DNA from: Pseudomaricurvus albidus
Lineage (GTDB): Bacteria; Pseudomonadota; Gammaproteobacteria; Pseudomonadales; Cellvibrionaceae
Assembly: GCF_018863235.1 (NCBI RefSeq)
Contig: NZ_JAHKRS010000004.1
Location: forward strand, 62,001-126,000
Direction of reading: 5' to 3'
Length of the DNA: 64,000 nt
In this document: piece by piece, positions 26,901 through 35,852 of the stretch
Position numbering within the stretch: the stretch's first letter is position 1
Layout: each line of letters begins with the position of its first letter
Program-made: the position numbers and the translations under genes
The notes under the pieces: generated by a model
Told to the model about the DNA's origin: nothing
The model's input: the letters and a program-made list of their open reading frames with translations, nothing else
Database searches by the model: none

Positions 26901-28082
26901 ATGAAAGAAGCAGTGATTGTTTCAGCAGCTCGTACCCCGATTGGCCGAGCTTACCGTGGTGCATTCAATAACCTGGAATCTCCGAGCCTTTCATCTTTTG
27001 CCATTGAGGCAGCGGTAAAGCGTGCAGGTGTTGATCCTGCAGAAATTGATGATTGTATCTGGGGCGCTGCTCTGCAGCAGGGTTCACAGGGTTATAACAT
27101 TGGTCGTCAGGTAGTAATGGCTTCTGGTCTGCCCGTTAGTGTTTCTGGTATGAGCCTGGATCGTCAGTGTTCTTCAGGTCTGATGTCCATCGCTACTGCA
27201 GCCAAGCAAATCGTTATGGATGGTGCTCCGGTAGTTCTGGCCGGTGGCTGTGAATCCATCAGCCTGGTTCAAAACGACAAAATGAACGTGTCTCGCATGG
27301 TTGATCCAAAAGCCATCGCACATGCTCCAAACATTCACATGCCAATGCTGGATACTGCTGAGGTGGTTGCAAACCGTTACAGCATTTCCCGTGAGGCTCA
27401 GGATGAATACGCGGTTCAGTCTCAGGCTCGTACTGCTGCCGCACAAGAAGCTGGCAAGTTTGATGATGAAATCGTGCCTGTCACTGCGACCAAGCTGGTA
27501 CAGGACAAAGAAACCGGTGCGATCAGCGAAGAGCAAGTGACTCTGACCAAAGACGAAGGTAACCGTCCGGGAACCAATCTGGAAGGTCTGTCTGGCCTGA
27601 AAGCTGTTCGCGAAGGTGGTTCTATCACGGGTGGTAACGCTTCTCAGTTGTCTGACGGCGCTGCTGCAGTTGTTATGATGGACAGTCAGCTGGCTGAGCA
27701 ACGTGGTCTGTCTCCTCTGGGAGTTTACCGCGGTATGGCTGTCGCTGGTTGTGAACCAGACGAGATGGGCATTGGTCCTGTATTTGCCATTCCCAAACTG
27801 CTGCAACGCACTGGTTTGAAGATGGAAGACATTGGTTTGTGGGAGTTGAACGAAGCCTTTGCTGTTCAGGTTATCTACTGCCGCGATAAGCTGGGTATCC
27901 CCAATGACCGCCTGAACGTTAATGGTGGCGCTATCTCCATTGGTCACCCTTACGGTATGAGTGGTGCGCGTATGGTGATGCACGCTCTGATCGAGGGTAA
28001 ACGCCGCGGAGTAAAATACGTGGTTGTGACTATGTGTGTTGGTGGTGGCATGGGCGCTGCGGGTCTGTTCGAAGTCCTGTAA
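26901..28082 (+). CDS. Acetyl-CoA C-acyltransferase (thiolase)
   Basis: The 393-residue thiolase has nucleophile Cys90 in LDRQCSSGL, the NEAFAVQ motif, [11 protein letters not shown] and the second cysteine in [11 protein letters not shown]. It would cleave 3-ketoacyl-CoA to acetyl-CoA and a shortened acyl-CoA, closing the cycle begun by the three upstream genes. It lies 107 bases after the SDR gene and is followed at once by a terminator. That makes it the last gene of the operon. Confidence 0.94.
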   Translation: MKEAVIVSAARTPIGRAYRGAFNNLESPSLSSFAIEAAVKRAGVDPAEIDDCIWGAALQQGSQGYNIGRQVVMASGLPVSVSGMSLDRQCSSGLMSIATAAKQIVMDGAPVVLAGGCESISLVQNDKMNVSRMVDPKAIAHAPNIHMPMLDTAEVVANRYSISREAQDEYAVQSQARTAAAQEAGKFDDEIVPVTATKLVQDKETGAISEEQVTLTKDEGNRPGTNLEGLSGLKAVREGGSITGGNASQLSDGAAAVVMMDSQLAEQRGLSPLGVYRGMAVAGCEPDEMGIGPVFAIPKLLQRTGLKMEDIGLWELNEAFAVQVIYCRDKLGIPNDRLNVNGGAISIGHPYGMSGARMVMHALIEGKRRGVKYVVVTMCVGGGMGAAGLFEVL

Positions 28083-28101
28083 GGTTTTTCTGACGCCGTA
28101 C

Positions 28102-28131
28102 AAAAACACCGCCTATAGGGCGGTGTTTTTG
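28102..28131 (+). terminator. Rho-independent terminator of the beta-oxidation operon
   Basis: AAAAACACCGCC and GGCGGTGTTTTTG form a perfect stem 20 bases after the thiolase stop. Confidence 0.9.
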
Positions 28132-28415
28132 TATCTGGCAGATAAATTTTGGAACCCGCTACCACAAATGAAAGTGTCTTTGGTGGCTGATTGTGGCCAG
28201 TAATCAGCCCTAAGGCCTTTCCCGCTTTTGAGGTTGTACATACTCTGTTTTCCGATATGATGAGTGGCTTTAGTGGTGCACATTCGTCAATAATGATTTT
28301 TGCACCAGAGTGCGTTTTTCAGCTTCCGAGGTAAAGGAATACAAACCGGAGTATTTTTATATCACAGGTAGCCTCAGAGAAGAGTCTGTCGTTGACGATG
28401 CCAGGATTTTTCTTA
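28132..28415. other. Intergenic region before the solute-binding protein gene
   Basis: With the terminator this makes a gene-free stretch of more than 300 bases. It holds a hairpin at 28185-28209 (GGCTGATT / AATCAGCC, 9-base loop). It presumably carries the promoter of the downstream gene. No coding signal is visible. Confidence 0.4.
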
Positions 28416-29279
28416 ATGTTGGACGATTGCGGTAGCTTTGTGCGGCGTGTGAGGTGGCTATGGCTCATCTCTATTTTCTTTGCCAGTGCTTCTGTTGCCA
28501 GTGACATGACCGCTGACGGAAATCCAAAGGACATTCACTATCTGGTATACGGCAGTGCCGGTGAACCGTTACAGATTCTTAATGATGAAGCTGCAGGTGA
28601 AGGTCTCGTCACGGATGTGATCCACGAAATCTTCAGATCTTCCTCTTATCAACTTCATACTGTTATAAAACCGCTGCGACGGATCAAGCGTGAAATGCAA
28701 TATGGGCAGGCCAAACGATGGATCGCTTATGCACTAAGGTCCTGGGGGCAAGAAGGAATCTGGGAGAACGCGACCTTTGCGGATATTGACTTAATACCTT
28801 ACCGGCTGTCTTTGGCGTACCCTGAAAAGTCTAAGTTTGGTACCTTCAACCTGCGACGATTGAGTGGACGGCAGGTGGTTTGGCTGCAGGGATTTAAATA
28901 TCCGGGAGCCTTAAGATTTCGTGACAAATACGGGTTTACATTTCTACGTGCGACCAGTCATCAATCGGCCATAAAAATGCTGGAGGCTGATAGAGCCCCT
29001 TATTTTATGGAGAGCGCAGCACGTATTCGATTTGCGATGCAGCAGTTGGGGATAGAAAAAGAAAAATACCGATTTTTTCCGTTAGATCACGAGATTCCAC
29101 CTACGACAATTACTTTACTAATGAGTAACGATTTGGGTGAGCATGTGCATGAATTTGTAAACCACCGGCTGAAAGAGCTTCAGGCCAGTGGTTGGTTGAA
29201 AAAGCGAGCTGAGAAATACGGTTTTTCTGAATTCACACCTTCAGCCATTGGGTATTCAGGGACACTTTCTTCCCCATAG
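28416..29279 (+). CDS. Orphan periplasmic solute-binding protein-like (family 3 fold)
   Basis: The 287-residue product has a signal peptide (basic n-region, core LWLISIFFASASVA). The mature part resembles amino-acid-type periplasmic binding proteins: IHYLVYGSAGEPLQ at the start, the paired lobe segments EGLVTDVIHEIF and AYPEKSKFGTFNLRRL, and a closing helix ELQASGWLKKRAEKYG. No permease or ATPase genes adjoin it, so it may be a sensor partner or an orphan. Starts at 28392 (TTG), 28398 and 28416 are possible. The last has an AGGA nine bases upstream. Confidence 0.72.
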   Translation: MLDDCGSFVRRVRWLWLISIFFASASVASDMTADGNPKDIHYLVYGSAGEPLQILNDEAAGEGLVTDVIHEIFRSSSYQLHTVIKPLRRIKREMQYGQAKRWIAYALRSWGQEGIWENATFADIDLIPYRLSLAYPEKSKFGTFNLRRLSGRQVVWLQGFKYPGALRFRDKYGFTFLRATSHQSAIKMLEADRAPYFMESAARIRFAMQQLGIEKEKYRFFPLDHEIPPTTITLLMSNDLGEHVHEFVNHRLKELQASGWLKKRAEKYGFSEFTPSAIGYSGTLSSP

Positions 29280-29310
29280 GCGCTTCCTTCCCCTTAAGTG
29301 GGGGCTGTTT
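29280..29310 (+). terminator. Possible weak terminator between converging genes
   Basis: CCCC...GGGG around TTAAGT, followed by GCTGTTTTT, lies in the 31-base gap between the solute-binding protein and alkaline phosphatase stops. The stem is short, so confidence is low. Confidence 0.35.
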
Positions 29311-30810
29311 TTATGGCTCCACTGGTTTCCGGGGTGTTTCCTGTTTCTCGGTCAGATTCAAATAATCAGCCATGATGTTGAATAGCTCAGGTTGCCTCAC
29401 CATTGGGGGAATGTCTCCATTACTGTCCTGATTGCTGAACAAGGGGACATTGACTCCGGTATGTTCTTCATAGGGGAAATCGTTCGTGGTGGCATAATTG
29501 ATGGCCATGATTTGATTTTCCGGTGTGATAATGCGAGCTACGTGACCTGGAGAGTAGACTGGAACGCCTGACTTCGAATAGATACTGGTATTAGGCGTCA
29601 GTTGCGCGGCTTGCCCGTGATCAGCAGTCACTAAAATCAATGTGTTGGGCTCTTTTTCGGCAAACTTCAGAGCACTTTCCAGGGCTTCTTCCAATTGTTC
29701 CATTTCACCGATACTGCCACAGGGGTTGCGGCTGTGGGCTTGTTTATCCACGGAAGCGGATTCCACCATCAGGAAAAAGCCTTTTCCGTTTTGAGTATTG
29801 AGATGACGAATTGCGGTATCAGTTAATTGTTTGAGGGTGGGGGTTGCCCCGAAATCGGGATTTCGCTCACAGTACATCGGGGTGGGCAGTTCAACGCTGC
29901 CAAGACGCCAGTCCATTCGATTGAGGAGGCTGGGAGTCGGCTTTTCAGCAATACGATTCTGTTCTCCCCGCCAGATGGTTGGCAGGGTGCCCTCGGCAAA
30001 CAACCCCATTACTTTTTTCCCAGGCTCCAGACCTGTGAGTGATTCCAGGGACTGGGTCACGTGATAGCCATTGGTTTCGGCGAGATTGATAAGGGATTGA
30101 TGTCCGCTTTCCGTTGGTTGCTGAAAGTGGCCAAGACCGCCACCCAGAACTATATCGGTGCTGCCGGTTGCGATTTGCTGGGCAATGGAACCGAGTCCAC
30201 CGTTGGTAATCCGGTCAACACCGCAAGCGGAGACGTCAAGCCAGTTGGGGTGTTTCTCAGACGGCTGCATAAGGCTTGGGTCTTCGCATGTCCGTGCCGC
30301 AGCATGGCTGATAAAAGAGGCAGGCGTTGCATCTGTAACGCTGGCGGTAGTGACGATACCAGTCGCGTAACCGGATGTTTGGGCTAATTCTGCAATGGTG
30401 GGTAAATCAAGATCCTCACCGGGACTGGTGGCAATGCGTCCGCGGCTGGTGACGACCCCCGTAGCAATGGCTGTGGCGGTATTGGCTGAGTCCGCAACGT
30501 AGACGGGCCTCTCTGGATTGTCTTCTTCCACCGCGAGTACCTGAACTACACTGCGCACCGGCATCAAGTCCAGCTGCAATTGCCCCCGGGCACCTTTTAA
30601 ATAGTTTCTGGCGATGGTGATGTGGTTGTCGTCCATACCGTCGCCAATAATCAGGATAACATGGCGTTTCAGGGGTACGGCTGGCTTTTGTAACTCATCG
30701 GTATCAGCAATTGCGACAGAGCTGATGCCCAGTGACATCGACAGGGCAAAAGATAGGGTCAAAGAGTTCAGGCCGGTCTGCAACAGGTTAGTCAGGCGTT
30801 GGGTAAACAT
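29311..30810 (-). CDS. Alkaline phosphatase (PhoA superfamily), periplasmic
   Basis: The 499-residue product has a signal peptide (cleavage near VAIAD) and the alkaline phosphatase core. Visible motifs are IIGDGMDD with the metal ligand Asp57, nucleophile Ser108 in YVADSANTATAIATG, VESASVDKQAH, ADHGQ and EEHTGVNVPLF. It releases phosphate from monoesters in the periplasm. The usual MIGDGMG and VEGASID motifs are altered (GDGMDD, VESASVD), so it is a divergent member. AGGA lies just before the ATG. Confidence 0.9.
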   Translation of the reverse strand: MFTQRLTNLLQTGLNSLTLSFALSMSLGISSVAIADTDELQKPAVPLKRHVILIIGDGMDDNHITIARNYLKGARGQLQLDLMPVRSVVQVLAVEEDNPERPVYVADSANTATAIATGVVTSRGRIATSPGEDLDLPTIAELAQTSGYATGIVTTASVTDATPASFISHAAARTCEDPSLMQPSEKHPNWLDVSACGVDRITNGGLGSIAQQIATGSTDIVLGGGLGHFQQPTESGHQSLINLAETNGYHVTQSLESLTGLEPGKKVMGLFAEGTLPTIWRGEQNRIAEKPTPSLLNRMDWRLGSVELPTPMYCERNPDFGATPTLKQLTDTAIRHLNTQNGKGFFLMVESASVDKQAHSRNPCGSIGEMEQLEEALESALKFAEKEPNTLILVTADHGQAAQLTPNTSIYSKSGVPVYSPGHVARIITPENQIMAINYATTNDFPYEEHTGVNVPLFSNQDSNGDIPPMVRQPELFNIMADYLNLTEKQETPRKPVEP

Positions 30811-31061
30811 AGGTGTCCTGTATTTTCTGGCGTGTTTTGCTTTTGGGCAGCCTTGTTAACTTATGGGTTTATCAGGCTGATCTTTCAGCAGTAAAGCCAG
30901 CAATTCTATCGTGTGAATTCTCTTAAGCCTATTGAATCCTCTCAAGAATCTAGAGGTATGTTTTCCCGTGAGGCTGAGTAAAATAGACCCTTGTCGACGC
31001 TGCTGGTCGTTGCTTTCGCAGCAGGCTTTAGTCGAAATACACCACCACAGAAGAGCGTTTT

Positions 31062-33650
31062 ATGTCCCAGGCGTTGCCAATCTTTACTGTTATTCCAGAG
31101 CTGAAAGACTCATTAGCCAGAGGTAATGAGGTGATTCTGGAAGCGCCTCCGGGGGCAGGTAAAACCACGCAGGTGCCCTTGTCCCTGCTACAGGAGCCCT
31201 GGCTGCAAGGACAAAAAATCCTGATGCTCGAGCCCCGACGCCTTGCGGCTCGAGCCGCAGCAGAACGTATGGCTCAAATGTTGAGTGAAGCGGTAGGCGA
31301 AACAGTTGGCTACCGAGTCAGACTGGATTCAAGAGTGGGGCCCAATACCCGTATCGAAGTCGTGACAGAAGGGGTGCTCAACCGCTTGTTGCAGGACGAT
31401 CCTTCGCTGGATGGTATTGGATTACTGATTTTCGATGAGTTTCATGAACGCAGTCTGGATGCAGATCTGGGGCTGGCGTTGACTCTGCAGGGGCGCACGC
31501 TGTTCGGTGATTTGCGGGAGCAGCCGCTCAAATTGTTGATCATGTCAGCGACTCTGAATGGCCAGCAGTTGAGTGAATTTTTAGGTGGTGCACCGGTGGT
31601 GCGAAGCGAAGGGAAAATGTTTCCTGTGTCGCTTCGCTATGGTGCCCCTTATCGCTATGGGGAAAGAATCGCAGAGCGGGTTGTTTCCACCGTGCTTCAG
31701 GCTGTGGAGGAAGAAACGGGCAGCGTGCTGGTGTTTCTGCCGGGGCAGGGAGAGATCCGCCAGGTGAATCAGCAGTTACAGGACAAGTTGGGAGAGGGCT
31801 CTCCAGTCATGCTTTGTCCTCTCTATGGGGATTTGAGTTTGGCAGAACAGCGACGTGCGATAGAGCCCTGCCGTGATGGCCTGCGAAAAGTGGTGTTGGC
31901 AACCAGTATTGCAGAAACCAGTTTGACCATTGAAGGTGTCAGGGTTGTCGTGGATTCGGGATTGAGCCGTTTGCCGGCGTTTGATCCCAACAGTGGTATG
32001 ACTCGCTTAACCACCCAGCGGGTATCCAAGGCTTCTGCCACCCAGCGTTGTGGCCGTGCGGGTCGACTGGAAGAGGGCGTTTGCTATCGTCTGTGGTCAG
32101 AAAGCCAACAAAATGAGCTGGCAGCGTTTACTCCACCCGAAATACAGCAAGCCGATTTGGCGCCACTGGCATTACAGCTGTTGAACTGGGGAGTAAGCGA
32201 CCTCAGTGAACTCAACTGGCTGGAAGCTCCGGCGCAAGCACCTTATCAACAAGCTCTGGACTTGTTGCAACAGTTGGGTGCCTCCGAGCCTGTTGAAGCA
32301 ACTGCGCAGACAGCGGGTGCCAGGCAGTGGCGTGTAACCGAGATGGGTCAGGGAATGCTGCAGTTGCCAACTCACCCCAGACTGGCTCATATGATGATAA
32401 AAGCCAGGTTGTTGGGGCAGAGCCGTTTGGGTTGTGAGCTTGCGGTGTTGTTGTCGGAGCGGGACGTGATGAAGTCGGGCGGGGCTGATATTCAGCTGCG
32501 TCTGGAACTGTTGCGCGGGGAGCGCACAGCGGATCGATCACAAAAGAGCGTGCTGGCGCGAATGAAGCAACAGTTGCGTCAGTTTGAACGCTTGCTGGCG
32601 GGTATTTCGATAGGTGCTTCTGAGGTTTCTTCCGCAACGCCTGCTGATGAAGCCGGGTTGGTGGGGGTCTTGCTGGCGTTTGCCTATCCGGATCGCATTG
32701 CCCGGCAACGCAGTGGGAATCGCTTGAGTTATCAGCTCAGTAATGGTCGTTCGGCGGATTTTGTGGAGCAGGATGCTCTGGCCAAAGAGCCCTGGTTGGT
32801 TGTGGCTTCTGTGGGAGGTTTGCAGGGGCGCAGTAGTGATCGTATTTTTCTCGCAGCTTCACTGGATCTAGAAGCGTTGAATCACTATTTCGCCGCTCAG
32901 ATTGAAGACGAGGTCTGCGTAGAGTGGGATGAGCGAGCCGAAAAGCTCAGAGCTGAAAAACTGCGAAAGCTGGGCAAGCTGGTGTTGGAGCAAAAGGCCC
33001 TGGAGTCTATTTCGGATGACGAGCGCAGGCAGGCACTGCTCGGGTTGGTTCAAAAGCGTGGGCTGAGTCTGTTTGAGTGGCCAGAAGAGTTGAACCAATG
33101 GCGCGCTCGAATTGAATTGTTGCGAGCCCATTCAACAGAGGATCCCAATCCATGGCCCGATGTGAGTGATGCGGGATTGCTGCGCAGCGTGTCGTCCTGG
33201 CTGGAGCCTTATCTGACCAGCGATGTTGTCAAAAAGGTCACCAAGCTGAGTCATTTCAAGGAGCTGGATGTTGCTTCCATGCTGCAGGGTTTATTGCCCT
33301 GGCCGCTGCCCCAGACATTGGATGAACAGGCGCCGCAGCGATGGACCGTACCTTCCGGTTCACGTATTGCGATTGATTACAGTCAGAGTCCCCCGGTATT
33401 GGCCGTTAAGCTGCAGGAAATGTTTGGCTGTCTGTCCTCCCCGACGATTGCCCAAGGGAAAGTGACGCTGATGGTTCATTTGTTGTCGCCGGCACGCCGT
33501 CCTTTGCAGGTTACTCAGGACCTGGCCGGCTTTTGGCAAGGCAGCTATCAGGATGTGAAAAAGGAAATGAAGGGGCGTTATCCAAAGCACCCATGGCCTG
33601 ATAATCCACTTGAGGCTATTGCTACCGCCAAAACCAAAGCCAGAATGTAA
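31062..33650 (+). CDS. hrpB: ATP-dependent helicase HrpB
   Basis: The 862-residue DEAH/RHA-type helicase has the Walker A lysine Lys34 in PPGAGKTTQVPL and DEFH at 125-128. SAT follows, then the C-lobe motifs ATSIAETSLTIEGV and QRCGRAGR. The HrpB-specific C-terminal region ends with RPLQVTQDLAGFW and KGRYPKHPWPDNP, both hallmarks of the family. Its RNA targets are unknown in most bacteria. It stands alone, convergent with the lipid A acyltransferase gene. Confidence 0.95.
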   Translation: MSQALPIFTVIPELKDSLARGNEVILEAPPGAGKTTQVPLSLLQEPWLQGQKILMLEPRRLAARAAAERMAQMLSEAVGETVGYRVRLDSRVGPNTRIEVVTEGVLNRLLQDDPSLDGIGLLIFDEFHERSLDADLGLALTLQGRTLFGDLREQPLKLLIMSATLNGQQLSEFLGGAPVVRSEGKMFPVSLRYGAPYRYGERIAERVVSTVLQAVEEETGSVLVFLPGQGEIRQVNQQLQDKLGEGSPVMLCPLYGDLSLAEQRRAIEPCRDGLRKVVLATSIAETSLTIEGVRVVVDSGLSRLPAFDPNSGMTRLTTQRVSKASATQRCGRAGRLEEGVCYRLWSESQQNELAAFTPPEIQQADLAPLALQLLNWGVSDLSELNWLEAPAQAPYQQALDLLQQLGASEPVEATAQTAGARQWRVTEMGQGMLQLPTHPRLAHMMIKARLLGQSRLGCELAVLLSERDVMKSGGADIQLRLELLRGERTADRSQKSVLARMKQQLRQFERLLAGISIGASEVSSATPADEAGLVGVLLAFAYPDRIARQRSGNRLSYQLSNGRSADFVEQDALAKEPWLVVASVGGLQGRSSDRIFLAASLDLEALNHYFAAQIEDEVCVEWDERAEKLRAEKLRKLGKLVLEQKALESISDDERRQALLGLVQKRGLSLFEWPEELNQWRARIELLRAHSTEDPNPWPDVSDAGLLRSVSSWLEPYLTSDVVKKVTKLSHFKELDVASMLQGLLPWPLPQTLDEQAPQRWTVPSGSRIAIDYSQSPPVLAVKLQEMFGCLSSPTIAQGKVTLMVHLLSPARRPLQVTQDLAGFWQGSYQDVKKEMKGRYPKHPWPDNPLEAIATAKTKARM

Positions 33651-33656
33651 TTCGTT

Positions 33657-33671
33657 GCCGGCCAGGCCGGC
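33657..33671. terminator. Possible hairpin between hrpB and the acyltransferase gene
   Basis: GCCGGC-CAG-GCCGGC forms a compact 6-bp stem in the 46-base gap between two converging genes. It has no U tract on either side, so an intrinsic terminator role is uncertain. Confidence 0.35.
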
Positions 33672-33696
33672 TCAGGTTATGGCGAAGAACAGAGAG

Positions 33697-34617
33697 TTAT
33701 TTGTACAGTTTTGCGCGACCATCCGGTTGGGTTTTGAAGCGTCGATGCGTCCACATGTACTGGGTAGGGGCCAGCCGGATGCAGTCCTCAATGGCTTTAT
33801 TGATCAGTTCCGCATCAATGGTGTCATCGCCGCTGGGGAAGCCTTCGGGGGCTGGTTTGAACGTCAGGTGGTATTTCTCGGATTTCTCATCCCGATAGCA
33901 TGACAGCATAACCACTGGAGACTGGTTAAATTTAACCAGCCGGCTGGTCGCGGTGATTGTTGCTGCATTAACACCGAAAAACGGGGCGTACACTGAGTGA
34001 TCTCTGCCGTAATCCTGATCCGGCGGGTACCAGACCACCTCGTTTTTTTTCAGTGCCCGGGCAATGCTGCGCATATCGGAGCGTTTAATGATGCCTTTCA
34101 TGAAGGTCATTCGGCCATCAATAATGTATTTGTCCATCAGTGGGTTGTTGTTGGGACGGTAGATCGCCAGAGGGTCACAGGCCAGTGCGGTCAGGGCTCC
34201 GCCCATATCCAGATGGCTGTAATGGGCGCCAAGTAACAAGACTCCACGCTGTTGATCCTGGGCCGCTTTGAGAACGTCCAGCCCTTCAATCACCACTTTA
34301 TCCTGTAAGGTTTTTGCAGAAGATCGGTACGCGTTGCTGGTCTCAACAAGCCCCAGTGCGTTGTTGAAAAAGACTTCTTTGATCTTCTTTTTGCGCGTTG
34401 CCTCGTCCCATTCAGGAAAGCACAACTGCAAGTTCACATCCACAATGTGGCGGCGTCGGCGTGCCAAAGTCATTAACACGCGCCCCAGAATTCGCGCGAC
34501 GGCTGTTTGCAGGCGCCAGGGGAGCATGGACCAGATATTCAGCAGCAGGATTGCCAGCCATGTTGGCCAATAGCGAGGGGTGTAGTAATTCGGGGTTGAT
34601 GTATCTTGTTTGGGCAT
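33697..34617 (-). CDS. lpxL: LpxL/HtrB-family lipid A acyltransferase
   Basis: The 306-residue inner-membrane acyltransferase has a membrane anchor at about 18-36. The catalytic H-x4-D region lies in GAHYSHLDMGG, followed by YRPNNNPLMD and VWYPPDQDYG, all typical of LpxL. It transfers a secondary acyl chain to Kdo-lipid A on the cytoplasmic face. The exact chain and position cannot be read from sequence, and LpxM-like specificity is possible. Confidence 0.9.
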   Translation of the reverse strand: MPKQDTSTPNYYTPRYWPTWLAILLLNIWSMLPWRLQTAVARILGRVLMTLARRRRHIVDVNLQLCFPEWDEATRKKKIKEVFFNNALGLVETSNAYRSSAKTLQDKVVIEGLDVLKAAQDQQRGVLLLGAHYSHLDMGGALTALACDPLAIYRPNNNPLMDKYIIDGRMTFMKGIIKRSDMRSIARALKKNEVVWYPPDQDYGRDHSVYAPFFGVNAATITATSRLVKFNQSPVVMLSCYRDEKSEKYHLTFKPAPEGFPSGDDTIDAELINKAIEDCIRLAPTQYMWTHRRFKTQPDGRAKLYK

Positions 34618-34928
34618 TATGTGGATCTGGCTCGTGGGTGATTGGAACTCTCAGTCGCTTATTGTGTACGTCTGGTCCAAGGTATGTGACGAAGAGATGT
34701 CACGCCAAAGGCTGTGGAGTATAACAGAGTGCCAAGCCTGAATAGAATGTTGCTTGGCTGACGGCGTGCAGGAGGTAAAGGGTGGTGCTTGTCTCGCGAA
34801 ATGAGCCTAAATCTGGCGGGGGATAAAGTAATCAAGTCGCAAATCGTGATTGCGACTTGATTGGCCCTGAAGCCTGTTTGCCCAAATACTTAAGGGCGGC
34901 TTTGTGTATCGAAAATAAGTGTCGGTAA
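34618..34928. other. Intergenic region with a strong stem-loop
   Basis: A gap of about 310 bp without a gene. It contains a 13-bp perfect inverted repeat at 34830-34862 (AATCAAGTCGCAA / TTGCGACTTGATT, 7-base loop), about 65 bases past the nitroreductase stop on the minus strand. The left part should hold the acyltransferase promoter. Confidence 0.6.
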
Positions 34929-35591
34929 TCAGTCGACAAATGTCACAGAGTTTTCCAGAGGCTCGCGGTCTGTACGGGCGCGGTTTACATCGGCAGATTC
35001 ATCGGCATAGCCAAACGACATGCCGAACAAAATGCCACGTTCATCCGGCAACTCGAGCATTTCACGAACCGGGTCGGGGAATTGCCCCAGTGCACCTTGC
35101 ATGCAGCTGGCCAGGCCGTGATCCGCCAGGAGCAGTGACAGGGTTTGAGCGTAGATACCAATGTCCACTGCACCCATAATGTTGAGGTATTTGTCCATGG
35201 TGAAGAATGCGACATGTGGAGCGTCAAAAAAGCTCCAGTTGCGGGCCATGGCCAACTGACGACCCTGTTTATCGGTGCGTTCTATGCCCATCGCGCCGTA
35301 CAGAGCGTTGGCGGCACCAAATTGTCTGTCCCGATGGGCACCTTCATAACGCACTTCCCAGTCAAAATCGGGATTCGGGGCTGCACCGCTCATAATGGCT
35401 GAGAGAAGTTTGTCTTTCAGTTGATCTTTCTTGTCGCCAGAAACAACGTAAGTCTGCCAGGGCTGCACATTACAGTTGGAGGGGGATTGCTGGGCTTCAG
35501 TGAAGATGGTTTTCAGAAGCTCTTCCGGCACTGGTTTATCCAGGAAAGCGCGGGTCGATACTCGGCGGTTCAAAGCGTCAACAACAGACAT
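34929..35591 (-). CDS. Nitroreductase-family FMN oxidoreductase
   Basis: The 220-residue product has the nitroreductase fold, starting with the FMN-phosphate-binding RVSTRAFLDKPVP. QQSPSNCNVQPWQTYVVSG follows, then the C-terminal LPDERGILFGMSFGYADE. Members reduce nitro-compounds, quinones or other electrophiles with NAD(P)H. The substrate is unknown. The ATG follows a purine-rich AGAGAGAG. Confidence 0.9.
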   Translation of the reverse strand: MSVVDALNRRVSTRAFLDKPVPEELLKTIFTEAQQSPSNCNVQPWQTYVVSGDKKDQLKDKLLSAIMSGAAPNPDFDWEVRYEGAHRDRQFGAANALYGAMGIERTDKQGRQLAMARNWSFFDAPHVAFFTMDKYLNIMGAVDIGIYAQTLSLLLADHGLASCMQGALGQFPDPVREMLELPDERGILFGMSFGYADESADVNRARTDREPLENSVTFVD

Positions 35592-35852
35592 TCGGTTTCT
35601 CTCTCTTGATGGGTGGATGGTTTTTTCATTAGGACCAGACTATTGCAGGTTTTGGGGATAGGGGAAAGCCCTTAAAGTGACAGTTTTTGAGTCATTTCTG
35701 CCCGCAGGTCGAGAGATGGCTTTGTTTTTATGTGGAGCCCTGCCACTGCTAGAGTTCGGGGTTTGGCTCCTGTACAATTCGCGGCTGAATTTTTGCCTGT
35801 CAAACTTTCCGTATCTGACTTTCTGTATCTGACGACGAAATAAAGGGTTTTC

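Noticed and set aside
27174-28109. 311-codon minus-strand open frame over the thiolase gene
   Set aside because: Antisense to a clear thiolase. Codon composition and Thr/His-rich product are those of a shadow frame.
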